From Verrucomicrobiota bacterium (GTDB lineage: Bacteria; Verrucomicrobiota; Verrucomicrobiia; Verrucomicrobiales; DEV007), in the NCBI GenBank assembly GCA_020630975.1, contig JAHDID010000037.1, forward strand, positions 1 through 59,234: a DNA stretch of 59,234 nucleotides. The letters run 5' to 3'. Under the pieces are notes generated by a model that worked only from the letters and a program-made list of their open reading frames with translations, was not told where the DNA came from and ran no database searches. Shown here in pieces: positions 41,288 to 50,832 of the stretch. Position 1 is the stretch's first letter. Every line of letters begins with the position of its first letter. The translations under genes and the position numbers were made by a program.

Positions 41288-42427
41288 TCAACTCTGGATT
41301 TCGTCCTCCACTTTGAGGAAAGCATCGAACAGGGCTCGCCATTCGCGTTCGCCTTGCCCGGGGCCACTGCTGACACGTATGAGACTGCCCATCTCTTCGA
41401 AAGGGATGTCCATCGCCAGCACGACTTGGCTGGGATTGCCCTCGCCTGCGCTGCATGCCGAGCTGGTAGAGACCACGAAGCCAAGCTCATAGAGGCGCTT
41501 GATCCACTCGTGGCTGGGGGCGTGGGGGACTACGACCAGCGAGGTATTGGCTAGGCGTGGGGACTGTTTGCCGACGATCTTGTAGTCGCCGGTGAACTCG
41601 AGGGCTTTCTCAAATTGATCGCGGCCATCGCCGGTGGAGTAGCCTTCGTGCTGCTGCTGGTAGGCGGCGACCATGGCCGAGATCCCAGCGAGATCTTCCG
41701 TACCGCCTCGGCGTCCATTTTCCTGCGGACCGCCTAGCTGTCCGATGAAGTCGCACTGGTCTGAGTCCTCGGGTAGCACGATAAAACCGACGCCTTTGGG
41801 GCCGCCGAATTTGTGCGCGCTGCCGATGAAGTAATCCAGATTCGCCAGTCCGCGAGCGGGCTTTTTGCCGAGCCATTGGGTGGCATCGCAGAGTAGTGGG
41901 ACGCCTTTACTACGGCAGATGGCCTGTATATCATCCCATGGCTGGAGCACACCAGTCTCGTGGTTGGCCGCCATCACAGCGACGCCGGCTAGATTTTTTC
42001 CCATCGAGGTGATGCGCTCGACTGTCTCCAGATCGATCACACCTAGACTGGGCTCCACGCCGATGTCGAGCATCCGGTCTGGCCCGAAGTAGCCAGCGGC
42101 GGCCAGTCGCACACAGGGGTGCTCGATGCTGGAGATGGCGATGGCACCGCCCTCCTGACTCCAGTGCTGGATCACCGCATTGGTGCCCTCTGTCGCACCC
42201 GAGGTAAACACAATACGCTCGGGAGCCGAGACGCCGAGTAGGCTGGCCATCTCGCCGCGCAGCTCGTCGAGTAGCTGGCGGCCGCGCTGTGCGGCTGGGA
42301 ATACGCTCGAGGCATTGGTCCAGTGGCGATCTGCTACCTCCAGCCATGCCTGCCTGGCTGCAGGGCATAGGGGGGCAGTGGCATTATAGTCGAAATAACG
42401 CTCCAGCTCGATCATCCCAAGGGTCAT
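41288..42427 (-). CDS. Cysteine desulfurase family protein (NifS/IscS type)
   Basis: A 379-residue fold-type I PLP enzyme when started at ATG 42427 (MTLGMIELERYFDYNATAP); ATG 42415 is an equally good alternative. Features are DYNATAPLCPAARQAW, FTSGATEGTNAVI, EHPCVR, AANHETGV, the PLP lysine in IGSAHKFGGPKGVG, RRGGTEDLAG, and the catalytic cysteine in TSSACSAGEG. It takes sulfur from cysteine for iron-sulfur clusters or other thio-cofactors. No isc or suf partner genes are nearby. It is divergent from the DUF1080 gene. Confidence 0.9.
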   Translation of the reverse strand: MTLGMIELERYFDYNATAPLCPAARQAWLEVADRHWTNASSVFPAAQRGRQLLDELRGEMASLLGVSAPERIVFTSGATEGTNAVIQHWSQEGGAIAISSIEHPCVRLAAAGYFGPDRMLDIGVEPSLGVIDLETVERITSMGKNLAGVAVMAANHETGVLQPWDDIQAICRSKGVPLLCDATQWLGKKPARGLANLDYFIGSAHKFGGPKGVGFIVLPEDSDQCDFIGQLGGPQENGRRGGTEDLAGISAMVAAYQQQHEGYSTGDGRDQFEKALEFTGDYKIVGKQSPRLANTSLVVVPHAPSHEWIKRLYELGFVVSTSSACSAGEGNPSQVVLAMDIPFEEMGSLIRVSSGPGQGEREWRALFDAFLKVEDEIQS

Positions 42428-42516
42428 TGTTAACAGATCTTTACCAATCCGACAACAGCGGAAGACCACGATCACGCATTTGGTTTATTCGGCTTTTACA
42501 AGCAAGATTCATACCC

Positions 42517-43797
42517 ATGAGAGTTAGACTGATTTTTGCCTTTGCCATCGCCCTATCTACTGGTCTCCAGCTATCGGCTCAGGAGCAGGCGGTTTCCATC
42601 TTCAATGGGCAGGACTACTCAGGCTGGCATGGCAACAATCCTCACACCACTGCCAAGGCCAAAGATCGCGAAGCCTCTCTGGAGAAGCAGGCTGCGGAAT
42701 TCGCCAACCACTGGTCGGTCGAGGCTGGCGAGATGGTCAATGATGGCAAGGGGCCCTACGCCACCACAGATAAGGAGTATGGCGACGTGGAGCTCGAGCT
42801 GCAGTACAAAACCGTGGCGAAAGGCGATAGCGGTATCTACATGAAGAGCACGCCTCAGATCCAGATCTGGGACTACACCGAGGAGGGTGGTAAGTGGAAG
42901 CTAGGTGCAGACAAAGGCTCCGGGGGGCTGTGGAATAACTCCAAGGGAGCTCCGGGCAAGGACCCGCTAGTGCTGGCCGATAAGCCTTTTGGCGAGTGGA
43001 ATCATGTGAAAACTCGCTTACTCGGCAGCCGCACGTGGGTCTGGCTGAATGATAAGCTGGTGGTCGATGGTGTGGTCTGGGAAAACTACTGGGATCGCAG
43101 CAAGCCGCTGCCGCCGACTGGGCCTATCCACCTGCAGACTCATGGTGCCGAGATCCGATGGAAAGATATCACAGCACGCGAGATACCGGCAGACGAGGCC
43201 AATCAGCTGCTCCGAGCCGATGATGCCGAGCAGGGTTTTACCTCTATTTTCGATGGAAAGAGTCTGTCTGGCTGGGCCGGCGCGACTGACAACTACGAGG
43301 TGGTCGATGGAGCGATCCAGTGTATCAAAGGCAAAGGCGGTACTCTCTACCACGAGAAAGAGTTGGCCGATTTTGCCGTGCGTCTCGAGTTCAAACTGCC
43401 TCCTGGTGGCAATAATGGTCTAGCTATCCGCTACCCAGGCCATGGCAACTCTGCCTATATCGCCATGACCGAGCTGCAGGTGCTCGATAATACGGCAAAA
43501 AAATACGCCAAGCTCGACAAGCGTCAGTACCATGGCAGTGCCTACGGCATGGCCGCCGCTCATCGCGGTTACCTCCGCCCGGTGGGTCAGTGGAATACTC
43601 AGGAAGTCACTGTGGTGGGCAGCACCATCACCGTCGAGCTGAATGGCTCCATCATCCTCAAGACCGATTTGGCGGATATCACCTCCTACATGCAAGATCG
43701 ACAGCACCCAGGCAAGCTACGCGAGACAGGTTTCTTCGGCTTTGCTGGGCATAGCGATCCGGTGGCATTTAAGAATATCGCCATCAAGGAATTGTGA
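42517..43797 (+). CDS. Exported protein with two DUF1080 (3-keto-glycoside hydrolase-like) domains
   Basis: A 426-residue protein from ATG 42517 with signal peptide MRVRLIFAFAIALSTGLQLS, cleaved near LSA-QE. Two DUF1080 domains follow, at about 25-225 (VSIFNGQDYSGWHG, DSGIYMKSTPQIQIWD) and about 238-425 (FTSIFDGKSLSGWAG, NNGLAIRYPGHG, ITVELNGSIIL). The lectin-like jellyroll family contains enzymes that cleave 3-keto-disaccharides; a two-domain form may bind and cut. The first 75 codons of the longer frame cover the divergent promoter and are not used. It occurs next to a PhoD-like phosphatase gene on the same strand. Confidence 0.9.
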   Translation: MRVRLIFAFAIALSTGLQLSAQEQAVSIFNGQDYSGWHGNNPHTTAKAKDREASLEKQAAEFANHWSVEAGEMVNDGKGPYATTDKEYGDVELELQYKTVAKGDSGIYMKSTPQIQIWDYTEEGGKWKLGADKGSGGLWNNSKGAPGKDPLVLADKPFGEWNHVKTRLLGSRTWVWLNDKLVVDGVVWENYWDRSKPLPPTGPIHLQTHGAEIRWKDITAREIPADEANQLLRADDAEQGFTSIFDGKSLSGWAGATDNYEVVDGAIQCIKGKGGTLYHEKELADFAVRLEFKLPPGGNNGLAIRYPGHGNSAYIAMTELQVLDNTAKKYAKLDKRQYHGSAYGMAAAHRGYLRPVGQWNTQEVTVVGSTITVELNGSIILKTDLADITSYMQDRQHPGKLRETGFFGFAGHSDPVAFKNIAIKEL

Positions 43798-43914
43798 TTC
43801 TGTTAGGCAGTCTGCTGTCGATTAGTTGGACAAAGATAATTTTTCCAAGTATCTTTGCTAAGGTTTTTGGCCGGAGCGGTTAGCTTTTGGCAAACAGCCT
43901 GTTATCCCGCACTT

Positions 43915-45477
43915 ATGACCCGTATCCCCACGGCTCCCTTTATTCTTTTTCTCGTCATTCTAAGTATCTCGCCCTTGCGCGGCGCAGAGATCCTTTGGGC
44001 GCAGTACACTCAAGATCGCGATATGATGCGCCTCATGGTGCATCTGGATGCTCTGCCATCCGAGCCGGAGGCTGCCGATGTGAAGCTGAAGCTGAAGGCA
44101 TCCGACGATACTTGGATGGTGGCAGGTGTGCAGCCGATGTACACCCTCACCTCTACAGCTCTATTCGTGCTAAATAATTGGCCGAGGCACCAGGCTGTTC
44201 GTTATCAGGTGTCGTGCGGCGATTCCAAGCTGGAAGGTGTTTTCCGAGCCGAGCCGCAGCCCGACGAGAAGGTTAAGATGGTCGGCCTGTCCTGCCTAGC
44301 AGAGCACCGCTGGCCGTGGAAAGAAGCCATAGATAGCATCGCCTCCTACGATCCGGATATTCTGTTTTTCTCGGGCGACCAGGTTTACAGTTACTTTGGC
44401 TTTTCGTCTCCCGAGCAGCGCCCTCAAAATTCCGCTGACATGTACGTGGCGATGGATCGGTATCTGGATCAGTATCGTCGTTTTGGTTTGGCTTTCCGAG
44501 ATCTGCTGAAAGACCGCCCGAGTATATTTATCACCGACGATAGAGACCTGAATTCTCGTGGTTTGTGGGGCGCTGGTGGCCTCAGGCGCAAGAGCGACAA
44601 AAACACGCTCGGGTATCCATCGCACCTCAATTGGGTGAATGCGGTGGAGTTTCTCCAGACAGGGACCCTGCCTGCACCTCACGACAAGGGGCCGCATGGC
44701 GATGGCGTGCTCGCCTACTACACCCAGCTCCAGTATGGCGGTGTCGACTTTGCTATCCTCGAGGATAGAAAGTTTAAGAGCTCACCAGAGGAGGCGCTGC
44801 TCCTGCCTAATGTCCAAGAAAAACTAGGACCTGAGTCGGTAGATATGTCGCGATATGGATTGGTGAAAAATTCTGACTTCGATTGCGATCTGCTGGATGG
44901 CGATGGTCTGCAGTTACTCGGTCCCGAGCAGGAAGACTTTCTGGAAAAGTGGTGCCGCCAGCTCGAGCGTAGCGATCGGATCGGGGCTATCCTGACGCAG
45001 AGTCCATGGGTGCAGATGGCGATGTGCACATCCAAATTTCCCGATCTACACTCGAATGGATGGCCACAGGCCGGTCGCCGTAGAGCCGTCGCGGCTATCA
45101 AAGAAGCCCCAGTGCTACTCATCCATGGGGATTCGCATCTGGGCGCTATCATGCGCTATAGCAGTGAATCCAAATGGGGTCAAGGCCCATTGGCCTATTC
45201 ACTGCCAGCTTTTTCGGAATACGTCAGTCGGAGTTGGCAGCCGTCTAAGGCGGGTTTTCAAAAAACGGAAGGGGCCCCAGATTACACGGGTGGATTCTTT
45301 GATTGTTTTGGCAATCCGCTCACGGTGAACTGCGTGGCCAACAAGCAAAACGGCTTTGGAGTGATCACTTTCGACCCTGCCGAAAAGTCAGCTATCATCG
45401 AGCTCCGCCCTCTGGACGAAAACTGCAGACCACTCGAAAAGCCGGTCGTCGGCTGGCCGCGAGTGGAGAAGCTGTAA
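43915..45477 (+). CDS. PhoD-like metallophosphoesterase, exported
   Basis: A 520-residue protein from ATG 43915 with a signal peptide (MTRIPTAPFILFLVILSISP, ending at LRGA). It has a PhoD-type catalytic core: FFSGDQVYSYFG, ITDDRDLNSRGLWGAGGL, ILTQSPWVQMA, and LIHGDSHLGAIM with the metal-binding GD-H pattern. Phosphodiesters or phosphate monoesters outside the cytoplasm are the expected substrates. Two insertions around residues 240-300 differ from standard PhoD. It lies 117 bases after the DUF1080 gene. No pho-box-like repeat was seen upstream. Confidence 0.85.
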   Translation: MTRIPTAPFILFLVILSISPLRGAEILWAQYTQDRDMMRLMVHLDALPSEPEAADVKLKLKASDDTWMVAGVQPMYTLTSTALFVLNNWPRHQAVRYQVSCGDSKLEGVFRAEPQPDEKVKMVGLSCLAEHRWPWKEAIDSIASYDPDILFFSGDQVYSYFGFSSPEQRPQNSADMYVAMDRYLDQYRRFGLAFRDLLKDRPSIFITDDRDLNSRGLWGAGGLRRKSDKNTLGYPSHLNWVNAVEFLQTGTLPAPHDKGPHGDGVLAYYTQLQYGGVDFAILEDRKFKSSPEEALLLPNVQEKLGPESVDMSRYGLVKNSDFDCDLLDGDGLQLLGPEQEDFLEKWCRQLERSDRIGAILTQSPWVQMAMCTSKFPDLHSNGWPQAGRRRAVAAIKEAPVLLIHGDSHLGAIMRYSSESKWGQGPLAYSLPAFSEYVSRSWQPSKAGFQKTEGAPDYTGGFFDCFGNPLTVNCVANKQNGFGVITFDPAEKSAIIELRPLDENCRPLEKPVVGWPRVEKL

Positions 45478-45492
45478 AGAGCCAAGCTACCC

Positions 45493-45900
45493 TTAGCTCA
45501 TTCCTCGGAAGGTGAGCTGTAGATAGGCCTCGAGGCCGTCGGCAAAGACAGTGGAGCTATTATCATCGCCATTTGCGACTTGTCTCACCTGTCCAGGTTC
45601 TTTCGCCTGCAGGTGGTAGCAGTGGGTCAGAGACTGGCCGACTGCTACCCAGCCATCGGAGGTGACTTGCCAGTCCTCGATGGGTAGGATCGGCCATAGC
45701 TCACCACGCATCGCCTCTAGCCCATTCGATATCAGCATGTAGCTGCGCCATACCTCAGGCAATATCACGCTGTGCTCTGCCTCCCATCTCGATAGCTCGG
45801 CCTCAGACACTGGGGGAAAGAAGGTCGAATCGATCTTCTTAGCCCTAGCTTCCGGCATCTCGGTCCAGCGGATAATGGTCGGTTTCCAGTCGGTCTGCAT
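45493..45900 (-). CDS. SMI1/KNR4-like (SUKH) protein
   Basis: A 135-residue protein from ATG 45900 (MQTDWKPTIIRW); a longer frame from 45996 would add a hydrophobic 32-residue stretch and might be a membrane anchor. The core SEAELSRWEAEHSVILPEVW and SYMLISNGLEAMRG fits the SUKH superfamily. Many bacterial members are immunity proteins against secreted toxins, while others have no toxin partner. No toxin gene is next to it. It is convergent with the phosphoesterase gene. Confidence 0.7.
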   Translation of the reverse strand: MQTDWKPTIIRWTEMPEARAKKIDSTFFPPVSEAELSRWEAEHSVILPEVWRSYMLISNGLEAMRGELWPILPIEDWQVTSDGWVAVGQSLTHCYHLQAKEPGQVRQVANGDDNSSTVFADGLEAYLQLTFRGMS

Positions 45901-46076
45901 TCTGTTGGTCTTGCAGGACAGATAAGCCCACACCTGAGAGGCGACAATCACTGGCGATAAATAAATAAAAACACTGCACGCAATAAAACTGTTCATTTTT
46001 ACCTTTACAGATGAACAGCTGGGCTGTAATCATACCAATCGACTGAATCAATAACTAACAAATCCTTTGTAAAACC

Positions 46077-47315
46077 ATGGTTGAACTGCTATCTCCTACC
46101 GAACAAAAGGCTGCTGTAGCTGACGCTAAGCCCGAGAAATCATCCACCACACCTTCATCGTCATCCTCGAAAGCGACGACCAAGGCAAAGACCGGGAAAG
46201 CCGCTGCGCCGAAGTCAAAAGCAGCCACTTCACCCAAACCATCTCAATCCACCATGGCTAACAGCACTGAAAAGAACGAGCTCGATCCTGCCCGCAAAAA
46301 GAATCTAGAGTCGGCGATCTCGCAGATCCAGAAAGACTATGGCGAGGCTGCCATTATGCGCTTGGGTGATGATCGCAGCATGGATGTCGAGACCATCCCG
46401 ACTGGCAATCTCCTCATCGACAGAGCGCTCGGCGCTGGTGGTTTCCCACGTGGCCGTATCATCGAGATTTATGGTCCTGAGTCTTCTGGTAAGACCACAC
46501 TCACACTCACCGTCATCGCACAGGCTCAGAAAGCTGGTGGTTTGGCAGGATTCGTCGATGTCGAGCACGCCCTCGATCCCGAGTATGCTCGTCGTCTCGG
46601 TGTGAATCTCGAGGAGCTTCTCGTGTCTCAGCCCAACTCGGGCGAGGAGGCGCTGCGTATCGTCGAGACACTGGTTCGTTCGAATGCACTCGATGTCATC
46701 GTGCTCGATTCGGTCGCAGCCCTCGTGACCAAACAGGAGATGGATGGTGAGATCGGCGATGCCACTGTCGGTGCACAAGCCCGTCTGATGAGTGCTGCCC
46801 TGCGCAAGCTCACAGCGATGATCTCCAAGGCTCAGACCGTCGTTATTTTCACCAACCAGATCCGCGAGAAAATCGGGGTTATGTTTGGTAGCCCAGAGAC
46901 CACACCTGGTGGTCGTGCGCTCAAGTTCTACAGCTCTGTCCGCTGCGACATCCGCCGGATCGGTTCTATCAAAGGTTCCGACGGAAGTGTTCTAGGCAAC
47001 CGTACTAAGATCAAAGTGGTGAAGAACAAAGTCGCTCCACCTTATGGAGAGGCAGAGTTCGACATCATGTACAACGAAGGGATCTCCGCCGTCGGCTCCT
47101 TACTGGATCTAGCCGTCGAGCACGACATCATCCAGAAGCGAGGCTCCTGGATGAGCTACAAAGGCTCCCAGCTAGCTCAAGGCCGCGACGCCGCCAAGAT
47201 CGCCCTAAAGGACGACGAAGACCTCTACAACGAGATCGAGTGCGAAGTCATCGAGGCCATGGACAAAGCCGAAGCAGAGGCCAAAAAGCCCAAAGGCCGC
47301 AAAAAGGCCAGCTAG
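46077..47315 (+). CDS. recA: Recombinase A with Ala/Lys/Ser-rich N-terminal extension
   Basis: A 412-residue RecA from ATG 46077. Residues 1-59 form an unusual low-complexity, positively charged extension ([20 protein letters not shown]) before the normal start-like [12 protein letters not shown] (ATG 46254). The core has [17 protein letters not shown], Walker [11 protein letters not shown] (residues about 140-149), Walker [11 protein letters not shown], the L2 loop [19 protein letters not shown], and the C-terminal region ending [10 protein letters not shown]. It catalyses strand exchange and SOS signalling. No LexA box was recognised upstream. The extension may be translated or may be bypassed by starting at 46254; codon use looks coding. 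Confidence 0.93.
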   Translation: MVELLSPTEQKAAVADAKPEKSSTTPSSSSSKATTKAKTGKAAAPKSKAATSPKPSQSTMANSTEKNELDPARKKNLESAISQIQKDYGEAAIMRLGDDRSMDVETIPTGNLLIDRALGAGGFPRGRIIEIYGPESSGKTTLTLTVIAQAQKAGGLAGFVDVEHALDPEYARRLGVNLEELLVSQPNSGEEALRIVETLVRSNALDVIVLDSVAALVTKQEMDGEIGDATVGAQARLMSAALRKLTAMISKAQTVVIFTNQIREKIGVMFGSPETTPGGRALKFYSSVRCDIRRIGSIKGSDGSVLGNRTKIKVVKNKVAPPYGEAEFDIMYNEGISAVGSLLDLAVEHDIIQKRGSWMSYKGSQLAQGRDAAKIALKDDEDLYNEIECEVIEAMDKAEAEAKKPKGRKKAS

Positions 47316-47332
47316 TCAGTAGGCTCGTAGAA

Positions 47333-47497
47333 GCGGCTTTCCAGCCGCCTCGGCTACCCGAGACTGACCTAGCATGGGAAGCGATATAGGTCATATAGGC
47401 CCTATACGACCTATAACGCAGCCTCTCGATAATCTTAAAGCCCAAGCCTAGTGAGGAGGGCCCACTTTCCCCCGGGAGCGCCGACGTCCTCGTCGGC
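47333..47497. repeat. Palindrome cluster downstream of recA
   Basis: Three structures follow recA. The first is a GCGGCT/AGCCGC hairpin (47333-47348), possibly the recA terminator. The second is a nested palindrome with outer arms TATAGGTC and GACCTATA (47385-47415) around TATAGGCCCTATA. The third is a GCCGAC/GTCGGC hairpin (47480-47497). No gene lies in 47316-47539. Confidence 0.7.
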
Positions 47498-47539
47498 TTC
47501 ACTACCCAAGTTAATCAAAAACCTTCAGTTCACACCAGC

Positions 47540-48778
47540 TCACTTCCCACACACCCTCAAAGCCGCTTGCGCAGCTATCTGCCCAGTCGCGAAACACCCT
47601 TGCAAAAGATACCCACCGGTAGGTGCTTCCCAGTCTAGCATCTCACCTGCCACATAGGCGTTCGGCATTTTTTTCAGCTTCAGCTCTTCACTCACTAGCT
47701 CCGACCAGCACACCCCGCCAGCTGTCGAGATCGCTTCATCGATAGGTCTAGGTCTGGTCAATGGTATTGGGCATCCTTTGATGGCTTTGGCCAGTGTCTC
47801 GGCGCTATCCCATGGGCCTAAGTTTGGCAGAGTCTTAAGCAAAGCGGCTCCCACATCACACAGCCGCAGGCGGCGGCGAGCTTCGCGGATGTAATTTTTC
47901 CTCACAGGCGCGAGCTTCTTTTCGACCGCCTGGAGAGCGAGACTGGGTTTGAGATCGAGCATCAGTTCGACTACTGGTCCGTCATTCGCAGCGGCTCGCA
48001 GCGCAGGACCGAGGCGATAGATCGGTCCGCCTTCGAGTCCGTATCGGGTGATCATCAGCTCGCCGAGGACAGAGTTTTTTGGACCATCTTCAAGGTTTTT
48101 GCTCGATTGTGTGGAGATGGCCACATTCTTTAGCGGCTTGCCCTCTGATTGCTCAAGGAAAGCAGCCGGCCACTCGACTTCCCAGCCACAGTTGGCGGGC
48201 TGTAGCGGGTTCACTTCGATCCCAGCTTTTTGAAACCAGCTGACCCAACTACCATCGGACCCAGTCCTCGGCCATGAGGCGCCCCCAAGTGCAAAAATAA
48301 CAGCGCTGTAGGCAACTGACTCACCGCCCTCCAGCTCTAGGGTGTTGGTCTCGGGGTGCCAATCAACGACGCGTTTTCCTAGCCGAAAGTTCACCCCAAA
48401 GTCGTTGAGCCGCTGGAGCCAGGCTCTCAGTAGCGGTGCGCCACGCATGCATTCGGGAAATACTTTGCCACCCGCCGACTCAAAAGTCTCGTAGCCGAGA
48501 TCGGCCGACCAGTCGCGCAGGGCATCGGGGCTAAAGGTCGCCATGGCCCTCTGCCAAAAGTCTTCATCTGCGGCATTCGTGTAGTGGGTGGCGAAGTCTG
48601 CGGTGCGGGCATTAGTCAGGTTTAGGCCACTTTTACCAGCCAGCAGAAATTTCCTGCCAGGGGTGCGGCTGCCTTCGATTATTTCGACTTTGGTACCTGC
48701 CTGTGCGGCTATCTCGGCAGCCCGTAGTCCTGCCGGGCCGCCGCCTACGATCACGATGGTTGATATTTCGTTCTTCAA
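47540..48778 (-). CDS. FAD-dependent oxidoreductase of the YhiN/HI0933 family
   Basis: A 412-residue flavoprotein with N-terminal GGGPAGLRAAEIAAQAG, then GRKFLLAGKSGLNLTN, a GGKVFP motif, the family's FALGGASWPRTGSDG, and the C-terminal YVAGEMLDWEAPTGGYLLQG. These match the family long annotated HI0933/YhiN. Close relatives act as reductases of unknown or steroid-like substrates. It diverges from the membrane protein at 48849. The function in this organism is unknown. Confidence 0.9.
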   Translation of the reverse strand: MKNEISTIVIVGGGPAGLRAAEIAAQAGTKVEIIEGSRTPGRKFLLAGKSGLNLTNARTADFATHYTNAADEDFWQRAMATFSPDALRDWSADLGYETFESAGGKVFPECMRGAPLLRAWLQRLNDFGVNFRLGKRVVDWHPETNTLELEGGESVAYSAVIFALGGASWPRTGSDGSWVSWFQKAGIEVNPLQPANCGWEVEWPAAFLEQSEGKPLKNVAISTQSSKNLEDGPKNSVLGELMITRYGLEGGPIYRLGPALRAAANDGPVVELMLDLKPSLALQAVEKKLAPVRKNYIREARRRLRLCDVGAALLKTLPNLGPWDSAETLAKAIKGCPIPLTRPRPIDEAISTAGGVCWSELVSEELKLKKMPNAYVAGEMLDWEAPTGGYLLQGCFATGQIAAQAALRVCGK

Positions 48779-48848
48779 AAATGCCGCTGTTGCCTTGTCG
48801 TATAGACCATGGCGTGGGATAATTCCTTGTCAGCTCCTGATTATCACC

Positions 48849-49538
48849 ATGTTCTCCTACGCCTCAGCCGAACAAAAGCAGTCCGTCTTAGCGACTGGCT
48901 TGGTGTTGTTTGCCGCCAACTTGCTGCCTCTCATCGCAGTTTGGAAGCTCGAGTGGAAGCTCTACGATCTCCTAGTCCTGTATTGGGTGGAGGTGATCAT
49001 CATCGGCCTGATCAATGTGGGCCGGATGGTGCTGATCAAGCCCTCGGATAGCAAGCTCACCTATCACTTGCTCAAGGCGGCTTTTATCCCTTTCTTCATC
49101 TGTCACTTCGGCTGCTTCTGTGTGGGCATTGGTATTGCCATGCAGTTTGTTTTTGGGAAAGAGAACTTCACTGCCGGAGAGCAGATCAACGGCATGCTCT
49201 ACAAAGATGGCGGCAAGATGTTTTGGCCCTTGGTGATTGCCCACATCTACCCATTTTTTTGGAACTACCTGCGCCATCGTGAGTATGGCAAGACTCGGAC
49301 CCGCAGGCGGATGATCATGCCCTACCTGCGCGTCCTACCGACATTGATCATTGTCTTTGCTGGTGGGTTTTGGCTGATCAAGTCAGACCTACCATCGTGG
49401 GGGCTGTATGTGTTGATCTCTCTGAAGGCCGTGGTCGATTGGATTTTACACTCTGTGCTGCACCTGCGATTGATGTGCTACGACATCATCACCACGCATC
49501 TGCGCAAGCCAGAGATCACTCCGGAGCTGGTTGGATAG
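48849..49538 (+). CDS. DUF6498-like integral membrane protein
   Basis: A 229-residue protein from ATG 48849 with about six hydrophobic segments, including VLFAANLLPLIAVWKL, LLVLYWVEVIIIGLINVGRM and FIPFFICHFGCFCVGIG. The YWVEVIIIGLINVGRM stretch fits the DUF6498 family, as far as I can judge by eye. Frames reaching back to 48588 are antisense to the flavoprotein gene and are not used. A sugar-isomerase-like gene follows after 57 bases. The function is unknown. Confidence 0.75.
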   Translation: MFSYASAEQKQSVLATGLVLFAANLLPLIAVWKLEWKLYDLLVLYWVEVIIIGLINVGRMVLIKPSDSKLTYHLLKAAFIPFFICHFGCFCVGIGIAMQFVFGKENFTAGEQINGMLYKDGGKMFWPLVIAHIYPFFWNYLRHREYGKTRTRRRMIMPYLRVLPTLIIVFAGGFWLIKSDLPSWGLYVLISLKAVVDWILHSVLHLRLMCYDIITTHLRKPEITPELVG

Positions 49539-49595
49539 GGCTGCATTGCGGCATTGCCAGATCAGCGTCGGGCCGCGATGCTGAGGGGTAAACTT

Positions 49596-50444
49596 ATGGA
49601 ACGACGGAACTTCTTTCGAAACTCTGCGCTCTACGCGGGGACGGCTCTGGCATCGGCTAGCCAGCTCAGTTTTGGGCAGGGGGAGTTCTCTGGTGTCATC
49701 AAAAAGGGCATCAAGTTTGGCATGGTCCAAGTGCCTGAGCTATCGATAGCCGATCGCTTCAAGCTGCTCAAAGATCTCGGTTATCATGGTACGGAGCTGC
49801 AGATTGGCGATGTGGAGAAAAGTGCCGAGTTTCTCAAAGCTGTGCAGCAGACAGATTTTCCAGTGCATGGTGTGGTCAGTTCAAGTGATCCAGATCTGGA
49901 GACAGCTGCTAAGTTTGCGGCTGATCTGGGTGGCGATTCCGTGCTATATGTCGCCCGTTACGATAAGTCCCGCCCGCTCATGGCCAGCTGGAGGGAGACT
50001 CAGGCGATTATCCAGAAAGGTCTGCCTGCTGCCGAGAAGCTAGGAGTGAAGATCCTGGTCGAAAATGTCTGGGCCAGCTTTTTGATCAGCGCCCTCGATA
50101 TGGAGCGCTATATCGATGAGATCGATCACCCGTCGTTTGGTGGCTACTTCGATGTCGGCAACAATGCGCGCTGGGGAGTGCCCGAGCATTGGATCGAGGT
50201 GCTCGGTGAGCGCGTGGTGAAGCTGGATATCAAAGAGTGGAACGAAAAGCTCCATCAAAAAGAGGGCCTACGAGCCGGATTTCAGTCCGAGCTAGGAGAT
50301 GGCACGATCAAGTGGGACCGCGTGCGTAGTGCATTGAAGGCTACCAATTTCTCCGGCTGGGCCACAGCAGAAGTCCGCGGCGGCGATAGGATGCGTCTAC
50401 TAGATATTTCGCAGCGGATGGATCGGGTGCTGGGATTGGTGTAG
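49596..50444 (+). CDS. Sugar-phosphate isomerase/epimerase-like TIM-barrel protein, Tat-like signal
   Basis: A 282-residue protein from ATG 49596, with GAGGGG about ten bases upstream as ribosome site. The signal MERRNFFRNSALYAGTALAS is twin-arginine-like. The mature part is a xylose-isomerase-like barrel (KFGMVQVPELSIADRFKLL, LGVKILVENVW, YFDVGNNARWG, VVKLDIKEW, WATAEVRGGD) with metal ligands E, D, H and E in the usual places. Substrates in this family vary. It may be exported, as is common in Planctomycetes and Verrucomicrobiota. Confidence 0.85.
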   Translation: MERRNFFRNSALYAGTALASASQLSFGQGEFSGVIKKGIKFGMVQVPELSIADRFKLLKDLGYHGTELQIGDVEKSAEFLKAVQQTDFPVHGVVSSSDPDLETAAKFAADLGGDSVLYVARYDKSRPLMASWRETQAIIQKGLPAAEKLGVKILVENVWASFLISALDMERYIDEIDHPSFGGYFDVGNNARWGVPEHWIEVLGERVVKLDIKEWNEKLHQKEGLRAGFQSELGDGTIKWDRVRSALKATNFSGWATAEVRGGDRMRLLDISQRMDRVLGLV

Positions 50445-50455
50445 GTTTCTAGGTA

Positions 50456-50719
50456 ATGACCAACTCTGAACTGGTGATACGGATTTTGAGATGGAAAGTG
50501 GTTGGGAGACTGGCTCTTCTCATCGCCCTTAGCTGTTTTTGTTTGTGTAGAGTGGTGCAGCTGGTCGACCTTTTCTCAAGCACCTTCTCGACTTACACCA
50601 GAGGGATAAAGTTTTCCCCGATCTTTAATCAAGCTGAGTTTTGTATCATCGCTATCATGCTGTTTCTGTTTGGATTGGCTTATGTCAGAATGCTGCAGCT
50701 ACGCAATCGGATGGTATAA
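50456..50719 (+). CDS. Small two-helix membrane protein
   Basis: An 87-residue hypothetical protein with hydrophobic segments at about 19-37 (LALLIALSCFCLCRVVQL) and 62-78 (FCIIAIMLFLFGLAYVR). It begins 11 bases after the preceding gene. I do not recognise it. It converges with the large SLOG membrane protein gene. Confidence 0.6.
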   Translation: MTNSELVIRILRWKVVGRLALLIALSCFCLCRVVQLVDLFSSTFSTYTRGIKFSPIFNQAEFCIIAIMLFLFGLAYVRMLQLRNRMV

Positions 50720-50757
50720 GCGTGAGTGGGCCGATAGGGCTTGTTGCTGATAATTGT

Positions 50758-50786
50758 GGTCGGGAGTCTTTGCGAAAATTCCGACC
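50758..50786. terminator. Possible bidirectional terminator between convergent genes
   Basis: GGTCGG (50758-50763) and CCGACC (50781-50786) pair around a 17-base loop in the 113-base gap between the ends of 50456-50719 and 50833-52989. No T tract is obvious, so a terminator role is only suggested by position. Confidence 0.35.
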
Positions 50787-50832
50787 GGGCTTGTGAGCCG
50801 TCCTTACCACGGGTATTTTTCGTTCGTTCGGC

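Noticed and set aside
42289-42516. Upstream extension of the DUF1080 frame
   Set aside because: It is antisense to the desulfurase start region; the signal peptide begins at 42517.
45493-45900. SUKH-like gene as part of a polymorphic toxin locus
   Set aside because: No toxin, Rhs or secretion gene is adjacent, so only the family resemblance is reported.
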